The position numbers and the translations under genes were made by a program. The notes under the pieces are model-generated. The model did not search any database. It had not been told where the DNA came from and worked only from the letters and a program-made list of their open reading frames with translations. This document shows positions 33,411 to 45,454 of a DNA stretch of 64,000 bases, piece after piece (position 1 is the stretch's first letter; every line of letters begins with the position of its first letter). The stretch spans positions 183,571,703 to 183,635,702 of the forward strand of contig NC_058519.1 of assembly GCF_904849725.1 (NCBI RefSeq), written 5' to 3'. The stretch is from Hordeum vulgare subsp. vulgare. Taxonomy: Eukaryota > Streptophyta > Magnoliopsida > Poales > Poaceae.

Positions 33411-36149
33411 AAGTATGCAATATGCCTAGCTAGGGGCATAAAACAATAGCGCTTGTTGGGACGCAACCCAATAGTTATCTTTATTTTTGTATTTTATTTT
33501 CTGTTTGTTTGTGATAACATGATTATTGACTCTGTATTGATTGTGTTTTTATGTTTGAATTAGTGTTTGTGGCAAGTAAAGCCTTTGGGATGATTTTTAT
33601 GATGAGTAGAATTGATATGGTGCAAAAACCAAAAATTTGACGTCTAGAGTAGAATTTCTCTGATTTTATTGGAACTTCTTGTTAAGATGAAATGTACACA
33701 TACTATTCCTATACAAATTCCTTAGGTATTTCTAATTTTTGAGAATTTTTGGAGTTAGAGAAGTATAGGTTCATTACAAATTACTATAGACTCTTATGTT
33801 TGAGTCAGATTCTGTTTTTCCTTGCATAGTTTGCTTGTTTTGATGATGCTATGGATTGTATCGGGGGGTATAAGCAATTGAGAAGTTAGAATAAAGTACC
33901 TTATGCTAAAATAAAATAATAATCAATTTATAGAAGCATCTGAAAGTATTTGATATGTTGTTTATACTAACAGATCTCACGGAGTTTTGTTGAATTTTGT
34001 GTAATTGAAGTTTTCAAATTTTGGGTATTATCTCGATGGACAACGATTGAGCAGCAGAAAAAGACTAAGCTTGGGGATGCCCAAGGCACCCCAAGGTAAT
34101 ATCCAGGAAAAACTCAAGTGTTTAATCCTGGGGATGCCCTGGAGGCATCCTCTCTTTTCGTCTCAATCCGTCGGTATGTCACTTGGAGCTACATTTTTAT
34201 TCATCACATGATATGAGTCTTGCTTGGAGCATCATTTTCTTTTGTTTGTTTTTACTTTCAGTTTTCCACAATTATCGTTTGCTGGACACACCTATTTGAG
34301 AGAGTTACCACATCATCACAATTTGTTAGAATAGTCTATGTTCTTCACTTATATATTTTTGAGCACGGTGGTGTGCATATTTTATAGAAATATTATGATT
34401 TTATTCTTCACTTATATTTGATTGAGAGTTAAACAAATAGTGATGGTAATTTGCATGGGTCATAAGACTAGATAAAAAATAATGGGTGTTCAATGACTGA
34501 TAATAAAACCATCATGTAGCACATATAGAGAAATTATGGTTAATGATATTGATGTAGTGATATGAAAAAGGTATGTGGGTATTATTATTAATTAAAAGAG
34601 GTGTCGATATTACTAGATGTTAAACTTCTTGTTCATCTAAAAATTAAAAGGGCATGGTAATGATGTGTGAGCATTTCTATTCACCGTTGAAATCCTAGGG
34701 TGGTTTTGAGTCGGAGTCGCGTGATGGTTAATTCCTACCAACCCTCTCCGTCGGGGCATGAAAGTAGTACTTTAATTTGTGATAAAACTAATAAAACTTT
34801 GCAATAAGTACATGATTTCTTCATTACTAATATGACAGCATGGACATATGCAATCTCACCTCCTCGTATTTGCTAGCCTCTTCGGTATTGTGCATCGCCC
34901 GTTCTCACCTTGAGGATCGATGCAACTTTCGCCGGTGCATCCAAACCCCGTGACATGACACACTTTGTGGCACATAAGCCTTTTTATATCCTCCTCAAAA
35001 CAACCACCATACCTACCTATCATGGTATTTCCATAGCCATTCCGAGATATATTTCCATGCAAATGCCATCGTCACTTCACATGACTAGTTTGTTCATCAT
35101 CATAATGCTTTGCATGATCATATAGAGCTGGCATAGTATTTGTGGAAAAGCCACCGTTCATTATATTTTTGATACATGTCATGCTATATCTTTGCACATC
35201 ATGGTACACTGCTAGAGGCATTCATACAGAGTCATATCGTCCTATCAGTTTTCATATTGAGTTGTAAGTAAATAAAAGTGTGATGATCATCATTATTAGA
35301 GCATTGTCTGAGTGAGGAAATAAAAATAGGGGATGCCAAATGAGCCCACCATAATAATAATAATAAAATGAATGAGATAAAAAGAGAGAAGGGACTTTTC
35401 TGCTATGCTTTACCACACTTGTGCCTCAAAGTGGCAACTTGTTCTTCATATAGAGAGTCCCATGATTACATCATTCATATGCTAGTGGGAATCATTTTTC
35501 ATAAACTTGGCTTGTATATTACGATGACGGGCTTCCTCAAATGCCCGAGGTATTCATGAGAAAGCAAGTTGGATGCCCACCCCACTTAGCTTTAGTGGAA
35601 CTTTCATACACTTATAGATCTAGTGCATCATTTGCATGGAAATCCCTAGTCCTTGCATCGATATCTATCGACGAGCATCTCCATAGCCCATTTGTATGCA
35701 TGGTTGATGTGAGACTATCTTCTCCACCTTTTACCCCTTTGAAAGCTACCACCATGTTCTATTCCACCTTTATGATATGTCCAATGGTTCACACTCATGT
35801 ATTGCGTGAAGAATAAAAAGTAGATGCCAATAGAAAAAGTACGATCCAATTGTGTGACTTGGACACCGTGGTGCTTGACATTTGTATTAATGTGGTAAAT
35901 ATGGAACCATGCCTTTCTAATATAATAATATGAATGTCATAAAACAATCTTTGAGGATCGTATACTTTGAAAGATTAATAATTTTTCTCCTTATATCTGT
36001 AAGTATCGTTGTTTTAATATTTGTTAATTTACCGTTTCTCAATGAGCATACATGCATAAGGTTACATCATGGATAGCATGTCACATCAAAAATTCTGTTT
36101 TTATTTTTTACCTATTCGAGGAGGAGCATGAATTAAGCTTGGCGATGGT
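33411..36149 (+). other. Long non-coding 3' region of D
   Basis: About 2.7 kb, AT-rich, without a believable gene. It begins with TTGTTGGGACGCAACCCAAT near 33452, which I associate with the Sabrina-type family. A microsatellite (ATA/AAT)n lies at 35350-35368. It ends with the polypurine-like AAGCTTGGCGATGGT next to the 3' LTR. ORFs of 60-90 codons here are scattered in all frames. Confidence 0.55.
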
Positions 36150-37706
36150 TGATACGTCTCCAACGCATCCATCATTTTTGTTTGTTCCATGCTGATATAT
36201 TATCATTCTAGAATACTTTTGGGGTATTTATTTATCAATTTATATTATTTTTGAGCACTAACCTATTGACCCAATGCCAAGTGGCAGTTGTTGTTTTCTG
36301 CATGTTTTCAATTTTCATGTTTTCCATACCAAACGAAGTCCAATTAACCTGAATTTTTTTGGTGATTTTTCTGGACCACAAGAAGAGCAACAAGAATCGG
36401 AGGAAGGCCAGAGGCCCCATGAGGGCCCCACAAGCCAACCCGTCACGGCGTGGGCGGGCACGGCCTAATAGCTTGTGGGCACCTCAAGGCCCTCCCGACT
36501 CTGTTCTTTGGCTTATAAATCGTCATATACCCTAAAAACATAAGAAGGGGTCATGAAACACTTTTTACGCTGCGGCAAGTCTCTATTCCGATGGGAGGCC
36601 ATTTGGAGCTCTGTTCCAACACCGTGTTAGAGGGGAATCGATCACGTAGGGCCTCTTCATGAACCTTTTCGCCCTCACGAGGATGTGAGTAGTTCACCAC
36701 AGATCTATAGGTACATAGCGAGTACCTATAGGGCAATCTCTCTCTTAATCTTCAATACAATGATCATTGCATCTGCTCTTTGATCCACATAATGTAATTC
36801 CTTTTGTGTGGTGCGTTTTTTGAGATCCGATGAATTGTGGGTTTATGTTCAGATTATTCATGATAAATATTTGAGTCTCCTATAAATATTTATATGATTC
36901 TTATGTGCATGATTATGATAGCTTCGTAATTCTCTCCAATTTATTGAAATAGTTTGGCCAACTAGATAGATATTTCTTCAATGAGAGAGGTGCGTTGTAG
37001 TAGGCTCAACCTGGCAAATTTCTATATCCCAATGACAGAAGGGGACAGGATGCATCTTTGCGTTGCTGCTACTAAGGATAAAACGATGCAGTTTATTCAT
37101 ATTGCTAGAGTTTACTTTGTCTACATCGTTACATTGTTCTCCATGCATTACTCTGTTTTACTTAATACTATAGATGCATGCTTGATAGTGGTCGATGAGT
37201 GGATTAATAGTAATAGGTGCACGCAGGAGTCGCCTATTTATTTATGGACATCATACCTACATACACATGATCATTGCCATGAATATCACATAACTATCCG
37301 CTTTTCTATCAATTGCCCAACAGTAATTTGTTTACACCCCGTATGTTATTGTTCATGGGAGATGCCATTAGGTAAGTCTATGACCCCAGAGTCTATTCGC
37401 AACATATATAAACAATCTTCATTACCTTTCTGCCATTTACTTGTTTTTGTTTTATCTTGCTATCTACAATTATATACACACCTCATTTGCTTCCAAATAA
37501 CAAGAACAAGAGGATGGAAAACCCTCTTGCCCGCGTTGGGTGCAAGTTGTTTATTCTTTTGTGTGTAGCCGCTGAAGAAGGTTGTGGTTGATATTCCTAT
37601 TGGTTCGATAAACCTTGGTTTCACAACTGTGGGAAATACTTACCCACATTGTGTTACGATAACCCATGCGTCTTGATGAAAGACCCAACACAGATCACAA
37701 GTATCA
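36150..37706 (+). repeat. 3' LTR of D (1557 bp)
   Basis: TGATACGTCTCCAACGCATC to ATCACAAGTATCA. TATA-like GGCTTATAAATCGTCATA near 36511. It matches the truncated 5' LTR at 10047-11379. Confidence 0.75.
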
Positions 37707-37711
37707 AGAAT

Positions 37712-38250
37712 TCATAATCCTTATCAGTAACAAATATAAGAGAAGTAGAAAAGTTAGGATCACATTTCATTTTTTCCATCATAGATTCTTCTTTTAGTTT
37801 GCATAGTAGTTTCTTCAGGTAATTTCTATTTTCACAAGCTAAAAAGTCCCTGGCTACTTCCTCATCCATAACAAACCTTCAGGTACATAAAGCAATTCAT
37901 ATTTATTGGGAGAGCGAAAGTGTAGTAGGTGATTCAAAATATTCATGAGTTTCAACATTTTCAAGTTCTTTAGCTTTAGAAATATGGGCATCAATTAACT
38001 CATTCAGTGGCACAGTTTCATTTTCATCAAGCATAGCAGTAGTATCATCATTAATGCCAGAAGTAGCATCATCTAGTTGAAGCGATATATCTGAATGAGC
38101 AACATGCGATGGTGTAATAAGATGATTCAAAATAGTAGGTGAATCAAAAGCAACGGTAGATGGCAGTTCCTTACCTCATATCGTACGAGAGGGAATGGTC
38201 TTAGTTTGAGTATCTTTTAGATTCTTCATAGTAGCAACTCGATATCCTCA
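37712..38250 (-). pseudogene. gag of C, 5' part
   Basis: The minus-strand ORFs 38130-37903 (DDATSGINDDTTAMLDENET) and 37869-37712 (MDEEVARDFLACENRNYLKK, KCDPNFSTSLIFVTDKDYEF) are pieces of an Athila/Sabrina-type gag. A stop after TTLSLSQ separates them. The reading direction is opposite to D, so D was inserted into C. The continuation is the minus-strand gag/protease at 8949-10046. Confidence 0.55.
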
Positions 38251-38276
38251 AGTTAACACAATAAATATAGCTATGC

Positions 38277-38297
38277 TCCCCAACAACGACGCGAGAA
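38277..38297 (-). other. Primer binding site of C
   Basis: Minus strand TCGCGTCGTTGTTGGGGAG, a decayed form of TGGCGCCGTTGCCGGGGA, nine bases from the LTR end. Confidence 0.6.
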
Positions 38298-38305
38298 AAA
38301 GGTCT

Positions 38306-39887
38306 TGGTAACCCACAAGTATAGGGGATCACGACAGTCTTCACGGGTAGTATTTCATCCTACTTTATTGAGTCGACACAAGGGGAGCCAAAGAATATTT
38401 AGGCATGACAGTTGAATTTTCAATTCAACCGCACCTAGGATATCTCTGTGCAACAACAGTTTAGTAGCACGACAAATAATAGTAGTAGCAGTAATAGTGA
38501 TAACAGCAACTTTGTATCAGTAGTGATAGTGACAACAATAGTATATGTAAAGTGTAGACCAAGGTGCAGTGCCGAGACGGAAAGATGTGGATGACATCAA
38601 TAATGTAGCAGTTACGCACTAGAGCGATACATAACTAGCTCCAATTCATTAATATAATGTAGGCATGTATTCCGTATATAGTCATACATGCTTGCGATAA
38701 GAACTTGCATCACATCTTTTGTCCTACCCTCCCGTGGTAGTAGGATCCTATTGGAAACTAAGGGATATTAAGGCCTCCTTTTAATAGAAAACCGGAACAA
38801 AGCACTAACACATGGTGAATGCATGAACTCCTCATAGTACGAGAATCACCGGAAAGAATCTCAATTTTTGTCACCTTGTGGTATGCGGATCAAGAGACAT
38901 AATAGTTGCATACACCTTGCAAGATAGGATCCGAATCACGCTTGAGGAAAAGGTTCTCTATTGATGCAAACGATGTACCTAGAGGATAGGGATAGAGGAA
39001 GAGGGAAAAATCGAAATGAAATAAATAAAGAATAAAGCCAAAAAAAATAAGTCGAAGATAGAAGAGCCCAGATTCCAAATGAAGAAATGGAAACTAGAAA
39101 AGGATCCTTCTGATTCTCAAAGAATGAGGGGCAAGGGGATTGATACCGAGAAAGATTTCTCATGAAAATATAATAGGTTCAGATATGAAATCATGGCACC
39201 CGGGCCCTAGTGACAAGCATTAAGCATAGCAAAATCATAGCAACATCAATCTCCGAACATAGTGGATACTAGGGATCGAGCCCTATCAAATTAACTCGAT
39301 TATATGATCAATTCCATCCACACCCATCACCCCACCAGCAAGCCTACAAAGGAATTTCTCACTCACGGTGGTGAGCATCATGGAGAAGTTGATGGAGTAG
39401 GGTTGGTGATGACGACGATGAAGAACCCCCCTCTCTGGAGCCCCAGACAGACTCCACATCTGCCCTCCCAGGGAAGAACATGAGGTGGCGGTGACTTCGT
39501 CTCGTAGATCATGATGAAAACTTCTCTCTGATTTTCCCTCCAAATATGTGAATCTGTAGGACTGGAGATTGGGTCAGGGGAGCCTCGTGGCCTCCACGAC
39601 ACAACAAGGCGTGTCCTAGGGGTTGTCGCACCCTGTTGTCTCGTGGGTCATAGGTACCCTCCTATGATGGGTCCTTGCTTCATAAATCATTATAATTGCC
39701 AGAAAAAATTGACAGAATGTTTCATCCAGTTCCAATAACTTTTATTCCTGCAAAAAAAAATACACCAAGGTAGTTATGCTGAATACAACTGCCATCCGAG
39801 TTAGTTTCATTCAAATCATCCAAATTAGAGTCCAAAACAAGAACAAAAGTGTTTGGAAAAGTAGATAGGTTGGAGACATATAAATCA
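38306..39887 (-). repeat. 5' LTR of C (about 1.58 kb)
   Basis: On the minus strand it starts TGATTTATATGTCTCCAACC (decayed TGATACGTCTCCAACG) at about 39887 and ends CTTGTGGGTTACCA at 38306, next to the primer site. The left-of-start position is uncertain by about 4 bases, because ATCA can belong to either C or G. ORFs inside are not credible genes. Confidence 0.7.
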
Positions 39888-40785
39888 CCAATGTTCCTCT
39901 CATCATGGGAGGACTCATGTCCATGAACATCTGCACCAACAACATCTCATCTCCAAACCCTATATTGAATCTTTGTCCAAAACCACAAATTGGTACATGT
40001 GCTTTGCTCGTAGTGTTGATTACATATTCTAGTTGATGCTAGTTGGTTTATTTAGTGGAAGATCATATGTTCATATTGTTACTCGTATATTTATCTCTTC
40101 TGAACATGAACTTGAATATGATTTGTGAGCAGTTTCGTTTGTTCTAGAGGACATGGGGGAAGTCTTGTTATAAATTATCATGTGAAGTTGGTATTCATTC
40201 AATATTTTGATGAGATGTATGTTGTTCTTCCTCTATTGATGTCGTGTGAAGTCGACTACACACTTCACCATATTTGGGCATCGGGGAAGGCTTTGTGGAG
40301 TAGTAAGTGGATGATGGGTTGTGAGAGTGACAAAAGCTTAAACCCTTGTTTATGCACTATTTTGTACAAGGCTGATTTGGGTAATCATAAGTGGTTTGTT
40401 TGTTCAAGTAGGAACAACATCCTAGCACCGGTCCACCCAGATTATAATTTATCAAAATAGTGAATACAAATGTACTAAAATATGATGAACATGAATAGAA
40501 GAAATTCCCATGTGACCTCGAGAACACTTTTATCATTAGAAGAAAAATCTTAACTTATCCTTTGCTATATGAAGATTGGGCCACCTTGTCACACCTTGTT
40601 AGCATGGTTACTTGTTACTTCCTATGCATTACCCTACCATCAAACCATATGTTACTACTCTTTTACAACACTTGTAGATAATCCCTTGTTGAAACCACTT
40701 ATGAATTCCTTGTCCTCCTTGTTGGGTTCGAGACTCTTACTTATCGAAAGGGCTATGATTTGTCTCCTATACTTGTGGTTCATCA
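39888..40785 (+). repeat. Right part of the 5' LTR of G
   Basis: It matches F's LTR from about 13745: TAGTGTTGATTAC, TAGTTGATGCTAGTTGG, GTCGACTACA, GGGTTCGAGACTCTTAC, and ends CTTGTGGTTCATCA. A mutated primer site, TGCCGTCGTTACCGGGAA, follows at 40797. The left part of the LTR is separated by C. Confidence 0.7.
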
Positions 40786-40891
40786 AGTATATTTTCTGCC
40801 GTCGTTACCGGGAAGTGAAGTGCTTTTGGTAAGAAGAATTTGGTAAGGAAACATTCATATTACATGATGAATTTTATCTACACTTGTCACT

Positions 40892-41787
40892 ATGGAAGAT
40901 AACCCTTTGATGATATTGTTGAGGGTATCTTCACGTCGACAAGAAGTGGTAAAAGTTGCTCCTCAAAATTGTGGATTGTTTCAGTTTACAGGTTTATTCA
41001 AAGATGGAGTTAAGAAGAAGATATCCCCTTTAAATTTGAGGTGAAGAGCATTGGCATGGTATGGGCTATTGGATAAATATGAAACATGGGATTGGAATCG
41101 ATTGAAGCTGGAATTCCATCAATTTTTTTATCCTATGCACTTGGTTCATCGTGACCAAAATTTTATATATATTCTTGGCCTCATGAAGAAGAAAGTATCG
41201 CTCAAGCTTGGGGAAGGCTTGATTACATGACGCACACGTGCCCAATCATGAGCTCATGAGAGTAATGATTCTGCAAAACTTTTATGCTTGACTTTCTATT
41301 GATAACAAATCATTGCTTGGCACTTCTTTCCTTGATTCTTTTATGAAGAAAATTATCGAGAAAGCCTTTGGCTCTTTTGTTGGTTCTTTCATGCGATCTT
41401 ATTGAAAGAACTAAATGCAACTTTGAAGATTGGGAAATCGACAAAGATAATGTGTCAGGTATAAATCTTGACTTTGATTGCGACAAGTCTTATATAGAAA
41501 CATATGTTTTTCATAAGCTTAGTGCAAAACATTAACTTGATTCTGAGATAGTGGCTAAATTTTGTGAATCATTTTATGCCCTTTTTGATCTCCCCAATGA
41601 GAAGTTGTTTAAATTCCATCGACCTATTTATAATAATTGTGAAGAACCACATATTCTTGAAACTGAAATAATTGTTTATACTACATATCCAGTTGTCCCT
41701 TCAACTTATATCGAAAAGCCTCCTTTCCCTACTAGGGTAAAGTAATAGGATAACACTACAACTATGATTCATAAGAGTAACATTATA
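40892..41787 (+). pseudogene. gag of G, degenerate and internally deleted
   Basis: It begins ATGGAAGATAACCCTTTGATG, parallel to F's METLPLRNLF, and is shortened after VAPQ. Recognisable pieces are KLEFHQFFYPMHLVHRDQN, AQAWGRLDYMTHTC and the tail CESFYALFDLPNEKLFKFHR and STYIEKPPFPTRVK (41551-41745). Many stops and frame changes are present. Element H follows six bases later. Confidence 0.65.
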
Positions 41788-41792
41788 ACACC

Positions 41793-42284
41793 TGTCGTGG
41801 TTTAGTCACGAAAGATGTTAGTGTTGGCGCCATCGCACCTTGGTGGCGACTCAAAGGGGTTGAACGGGAGCGAGAAACGGATTTACCTAGGTTCGGCCCC
41901 TCGTGAGGAGGTAAAAGCCTACGTCCTGCTTTGTGTTGTATTGATGATATTTCGATTAAACGGAGGGCGTAACTCGCCTGACCTAGCTCTCGATGATTTC
42001 TCACCTTTTTTCTCCTTCCCTGGGACTCGCCTTTATATACAGGTCAAGCCCTTAGGGTTTACAAGAGTCCTTGCCATCATACAAGTCATGATTCTTCTAT
42101 CTCTAAGTCGCCTTGCTTTCCAAGACTGGAGAACTCCCCGATGATCGATTCTCCACGAGGATCTTGAACTGCCATCCAGCTCCTCGGCCTATTGGGCCAA
42201 AGCTTGACTCGCCAAAGGATGAGTAGCCCGCTTGGTGAACCGGCCCAGCTAGGGCGGGTCACACAGCAGATAATATCCCCAACA
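41793..42284 (-). repeat. 3' LTR of H
   Basis: Same as the right LTR with scattered differences. Minus-strand TATA TGTATATAAAGGCG (about 42030-42044). The expected polypurine tract just inside (42285-42300) is poor, reading GGGTCCTAA on the minus strand. Confidence 0.85.
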
Positions 42285-43331
42285 TTAGGACCCAGATTGA
42301 CTTGAACCTGTTCACGCCAATACTCTTACCTAGTCAGGAGCGACTCATTCTGCTCTTTTTATGTGTCATACGCCTAAACCGCCACCCTTTGCGGAAATAT
42401 CCAAGTCGCCGGACCGTTTCCTGACGACATCATCTTATCCCTTTAATCTCGGAGGAAATGATGACGCAATCCCCAACGGATCTCTCGGCATAGATATCCC
42501 GAAAATCTTGGCGCTATTATGGTGAATCTTTATCCTGCCTTCAGTTCCCACGCGTGGCGCCTTGATTCCAGCGCCCGACCCAATAAATAGGCCCAGGGAA
42601 GGGGGCAGAGAACATCTCCACCTACCCATTTCGTCGGCCTCTTCTTCCTCGCGTCCGCACCAAGAACCCCATCGCCGCCCGAGGAACTCCGTCTCCGGCC
42701 ACCGCGTTCGACACGCTCGAGGACCAAGAACGCAGCACTCGCCGCGGATCTGTCTCGGTCGCCTCCGGACGCCATCATCAGGTCAGCCCTTCGCCATTAG
42801 AAACTGATCTTAGCTCCTCGATGTTCATCATCCTCCAGTTCCTTAGAGCCCCTCGAATACCTCCATATATGTCGATTGATTCGTAGTAGTGATAGGCACG
42901 GTAATCACTCGATTAGCTCCTGTCGAGGAACTAAGAAAAGCTTCTATCAAATCAACCTCACTATTTTTATCCTAGCCATAGACCATTTCACCTTATTCAG
43001 GCTCTTTTCTGTCCATTTTTACTTGCTCGTAGATCTATATTTTACCACCTGTCGTGTAAAAACCTATTTATAGATCCGCACTTTACCATTTTAATGAACA
43101 TGTCTAAGGCTCTCGGATGTCTCCCCTAAACAATAGGAAATCCCGGAGTCGCCCTTTGGGACCAGAGCCTTAATCTGGCGCCTTAGACCAACTCGGCCAT
43201 CTGATCTGTTATTGGCGAGTCAACAGATTCCCTTAGTCACTTGACGAATGTTCGGCGAGTTAACAGATCTTTTTAGCCACTCAACAAGCATTCGACGAGT
43301 TAATTTATCCGTGACCTTTTCCTCTATAGCT
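42285..43331 (+). promoter_or_regulatory. Upstream region of the antisense gene of H
   Basis: The plus strand has a TATA-like CAATAAATAGGCCC near 42580, a GC-rich C/T-rich leader (42605-42778: CGTCGGCCTCTTCTTCC..., typical of grass 5' UTRs) and a possible 5'-UTR intron donor at CATCAG|GTCAGC (42780/42781). These features lie in order before the ATG at 43332. The remaining sequence, 42800-43330, is AT-rich as an intron would be. The transcript structure is an inference. Confidence 0.45.
43136..43206 (-). pseudogene. tRNA-Leu(AAG)-like sequence, 3' part decayed
   Basis: Read on the minus strand from 43206: acceptor GATCAGA, TG, D arm GCCGAGTTGGTCTAAGGC, then a perfect 5-bp anticodon stem CCAGA/TCTGG around the loop TTAAGGC (anticodon AAG), then the variable arm TCCCAAAGGGCG. 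All match the consensus of plant tRNA-Leu(AAG) as I remember it. The T arm and 3' acceptor (CTCCGGGATTTCC...) no longer fit. The A box TGGCCGAGTTGG is intact; the B box is lost. Confidence 0.7.
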
Positions 43332-45454
43332 ATGGGTACCGTTTTCAAGGCCGATTGGCTCCCGACCAAAGTTGAAGACGCCTTTCTCAACGACTTCGTG
43401 AAGACGGGGAACCTTGACCCGAAAGAAGTTATCGGATGGCCATCCGGATTAGGCGAAGAAATCCCCAACCCGAAGGAAGGGGATATAGTTGTTTTTGCTG
43501 AGCACCTCGAACGGGGGTTTAAGCCGCCAGGATCAAAATTCCTCAGAGATGCTATGGCCTTCATGAACGTTCGTCTCCAAGACCTGGGCCCCAACTCGAT
43601 TAGCAATATATGTCAGTTCCAAGTATTCTGTGAAGCCTACTTGCGGATGGAACCTTCAGTCCCTTTGTTCTGGTACTTCTTCCATTTGAATCGCCAGACC
43701 GAGTTTGCCAATGGCCCTAGCTTAGAACTTGGAGGGGTCAACGTTCAACGTCGCTGGGACAACTCATTCCCATCACTCGCCATGCCTAGTCATCCCAAAG
43801 GCTGGGGCGAGTCTTGGTTTTATTGCCAGGAAACTTCCCCTCCGGGTGAAAACAAGCTCCTCGGCTACAGGAAGGAACGCCTACCTACAAACTTTAATCT
43901 TCCAGACAAGCTCACTGAGGAAGAGGAGTCGGATTTTATTCCGGTACTATCCGAGTTACGATCTTTGAAGAACAGCGGTCTTACTGGAGTTGATCTGATC
44001 CGCTGCTGGGTGGAATGGCGCATCCTTCCCTTGAGTCACCGAGACGGCTTGATGTGTGAGTTTGATGGCACTTTGGACCACCCCCAATGCTACTTTCGCA
44101 CAGCACTCACCGAGGATGATATTGTGACCATTCTCAAGAAGTTAACCGGCGAGCCCATGGCCAAGTGTAGCCAAATAGGGCTCAAGCCATTCTGCAAGAT
44201 TAACCCGGCTCCTAAGGTAAATAATTTAACCATTTTTGGTTCATTCGTTCCGACTTACTTGGATTTTGATTCGCGTAATAAAAATTCAACTTCAGAAAGG
44301 CGATCGATTCTGGTCCAAGAGGCCGAAGAAGATGGCCCTGAAGCAAGCCAGGCCGCCTCCAAAAAGGAAAACCAAGGGTAAAAGCAAAGCCGCCATCACC
44401 GAATCGTCCGACGTGGATGAATCCCAAATCGGCGACGTGTCTTCAGAGGTTAAATTCTATCTTCTTTGTCTTTACAACCGTTGCTATAATTTGTGCTTAT
44501 ATCTCTGCATCTCTTATGTATAGAATGATGATAACGAAAGCCAAGATGACGGCGTAGAGGTAATTTCTATTTCTTCCGACTCACCTTCTCCTCCGCCTAA
44601 GCCGGCTAGGCGGGTTTGTGGGAAAGTTCCCATGTCTCACATGAATGCTTGTCTGGATCCTAATTTTCTCTTGAAGAAATCGCACTACGCTTCCTATCGG
44701 AAGACTCGGAGCCGCTCAGGAGACTTGGTGTCCGAGTTACCAGTGAAGACTCGCACTAACAAACGGCAACGTGAGGTATCCTTTATCAATGTCCACCTTC
44801 ATTTTCTTTTGAATCATACTTGTAACCCGCTCATTTTTTGAGATATTACTTTTTGCAGACTTCTCCCCCTTCATTAGGCGACTCAGTGATGTCAGCCCTT
44901 CCGCCAATGGTTCGCGTACCAAGGTAAGTTTGTATAATACTTATGTTCTTCCTGATAATGATGATGCTTGCTTTTAAGCATGGCCCTCTTTTCCTTTAGA
45001 GCACAAGCGAAGAAGAGACAAACTGGCGGCTCAACTTCCACCCCGGCTCTAGAACTTAAAGAAATGCCAGCACCGGCTCGTGCTGACCCGGCGAAAGATA
45101 TACCTGATAATCGGGGTGACCTTCCAAGTTCTTCCAAGGAAGGCATGGAAGCGCCCAACCCGCCAAATCCGTTGAAGGCGACTGAAGATCCTTACGCTGT
45201 AACCATTACTGGTACTAGCTTTTCTAAGCCGGCTTCGGCAGTCTTATCGAAGCATGTATCAACATCGTTCGATCCTTCTACTAGACATGAAATTTCCAAG
45301 GCAAAACTCTCTCAATATGAAAATCTTGAGTTTAAAGAGCTCTGCTCCGGCTTCGCAAGTCGCCTGGAAACAAGTTAAGAACTCGAGAAGAGTCTGCTCC
45401 ATATAATGAAGAATAAACATGAGGTATGCCTTAATGCATACCCTCCTTATTATC

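Larger units (their letters stand above)
10047..37706 (+). mobile_element. Element D: pol-less Athila/Sabrina-type element, split by E
   Basis: D has a 5' LTR lacking about its first 200 bases (10047-11379), a tRNA-Asp-type primer site, a short gag (11550-11989 plus 32969-33410), a 2.7-kb non-coding 3' region and a complete 3' LTR (36150-37706). It has no reverse transcriptase or integrase, so it would depend on another element. It sits in the gag of element C. Because the 5' end is deleted, its target duplication cannot be verified; AGAAT follows the 3' LTR. Confidence 0.6.
6219..39887 (-). mobile_element. Element C: decayed Athila-type Gypsy, minus strand, split by D
   Basis: C reads from its 5' LTR (38306-39887) through primer site and gag (37712-38297), then after the inserted element D through a gag/protease remnant (8949-10046), an extra 3' ORF (7782-8380) and a long 3' UTR down to 6219. 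Reverse transcriptase, RNase H and integrase are absent, so it is either internally deleted or a non-autonomous family member. Its 3' LTR is not in the window; elements A and B occupy that side. It is itself inserted in the 5' LTR of G. Confidence 0.6.

Noticed and set aside
35300..35820. ORFs 35368-35559 and 35541-35816 as small genes
   Set aside because: They sit in the non-coding 3' region of D with no recognisable product.
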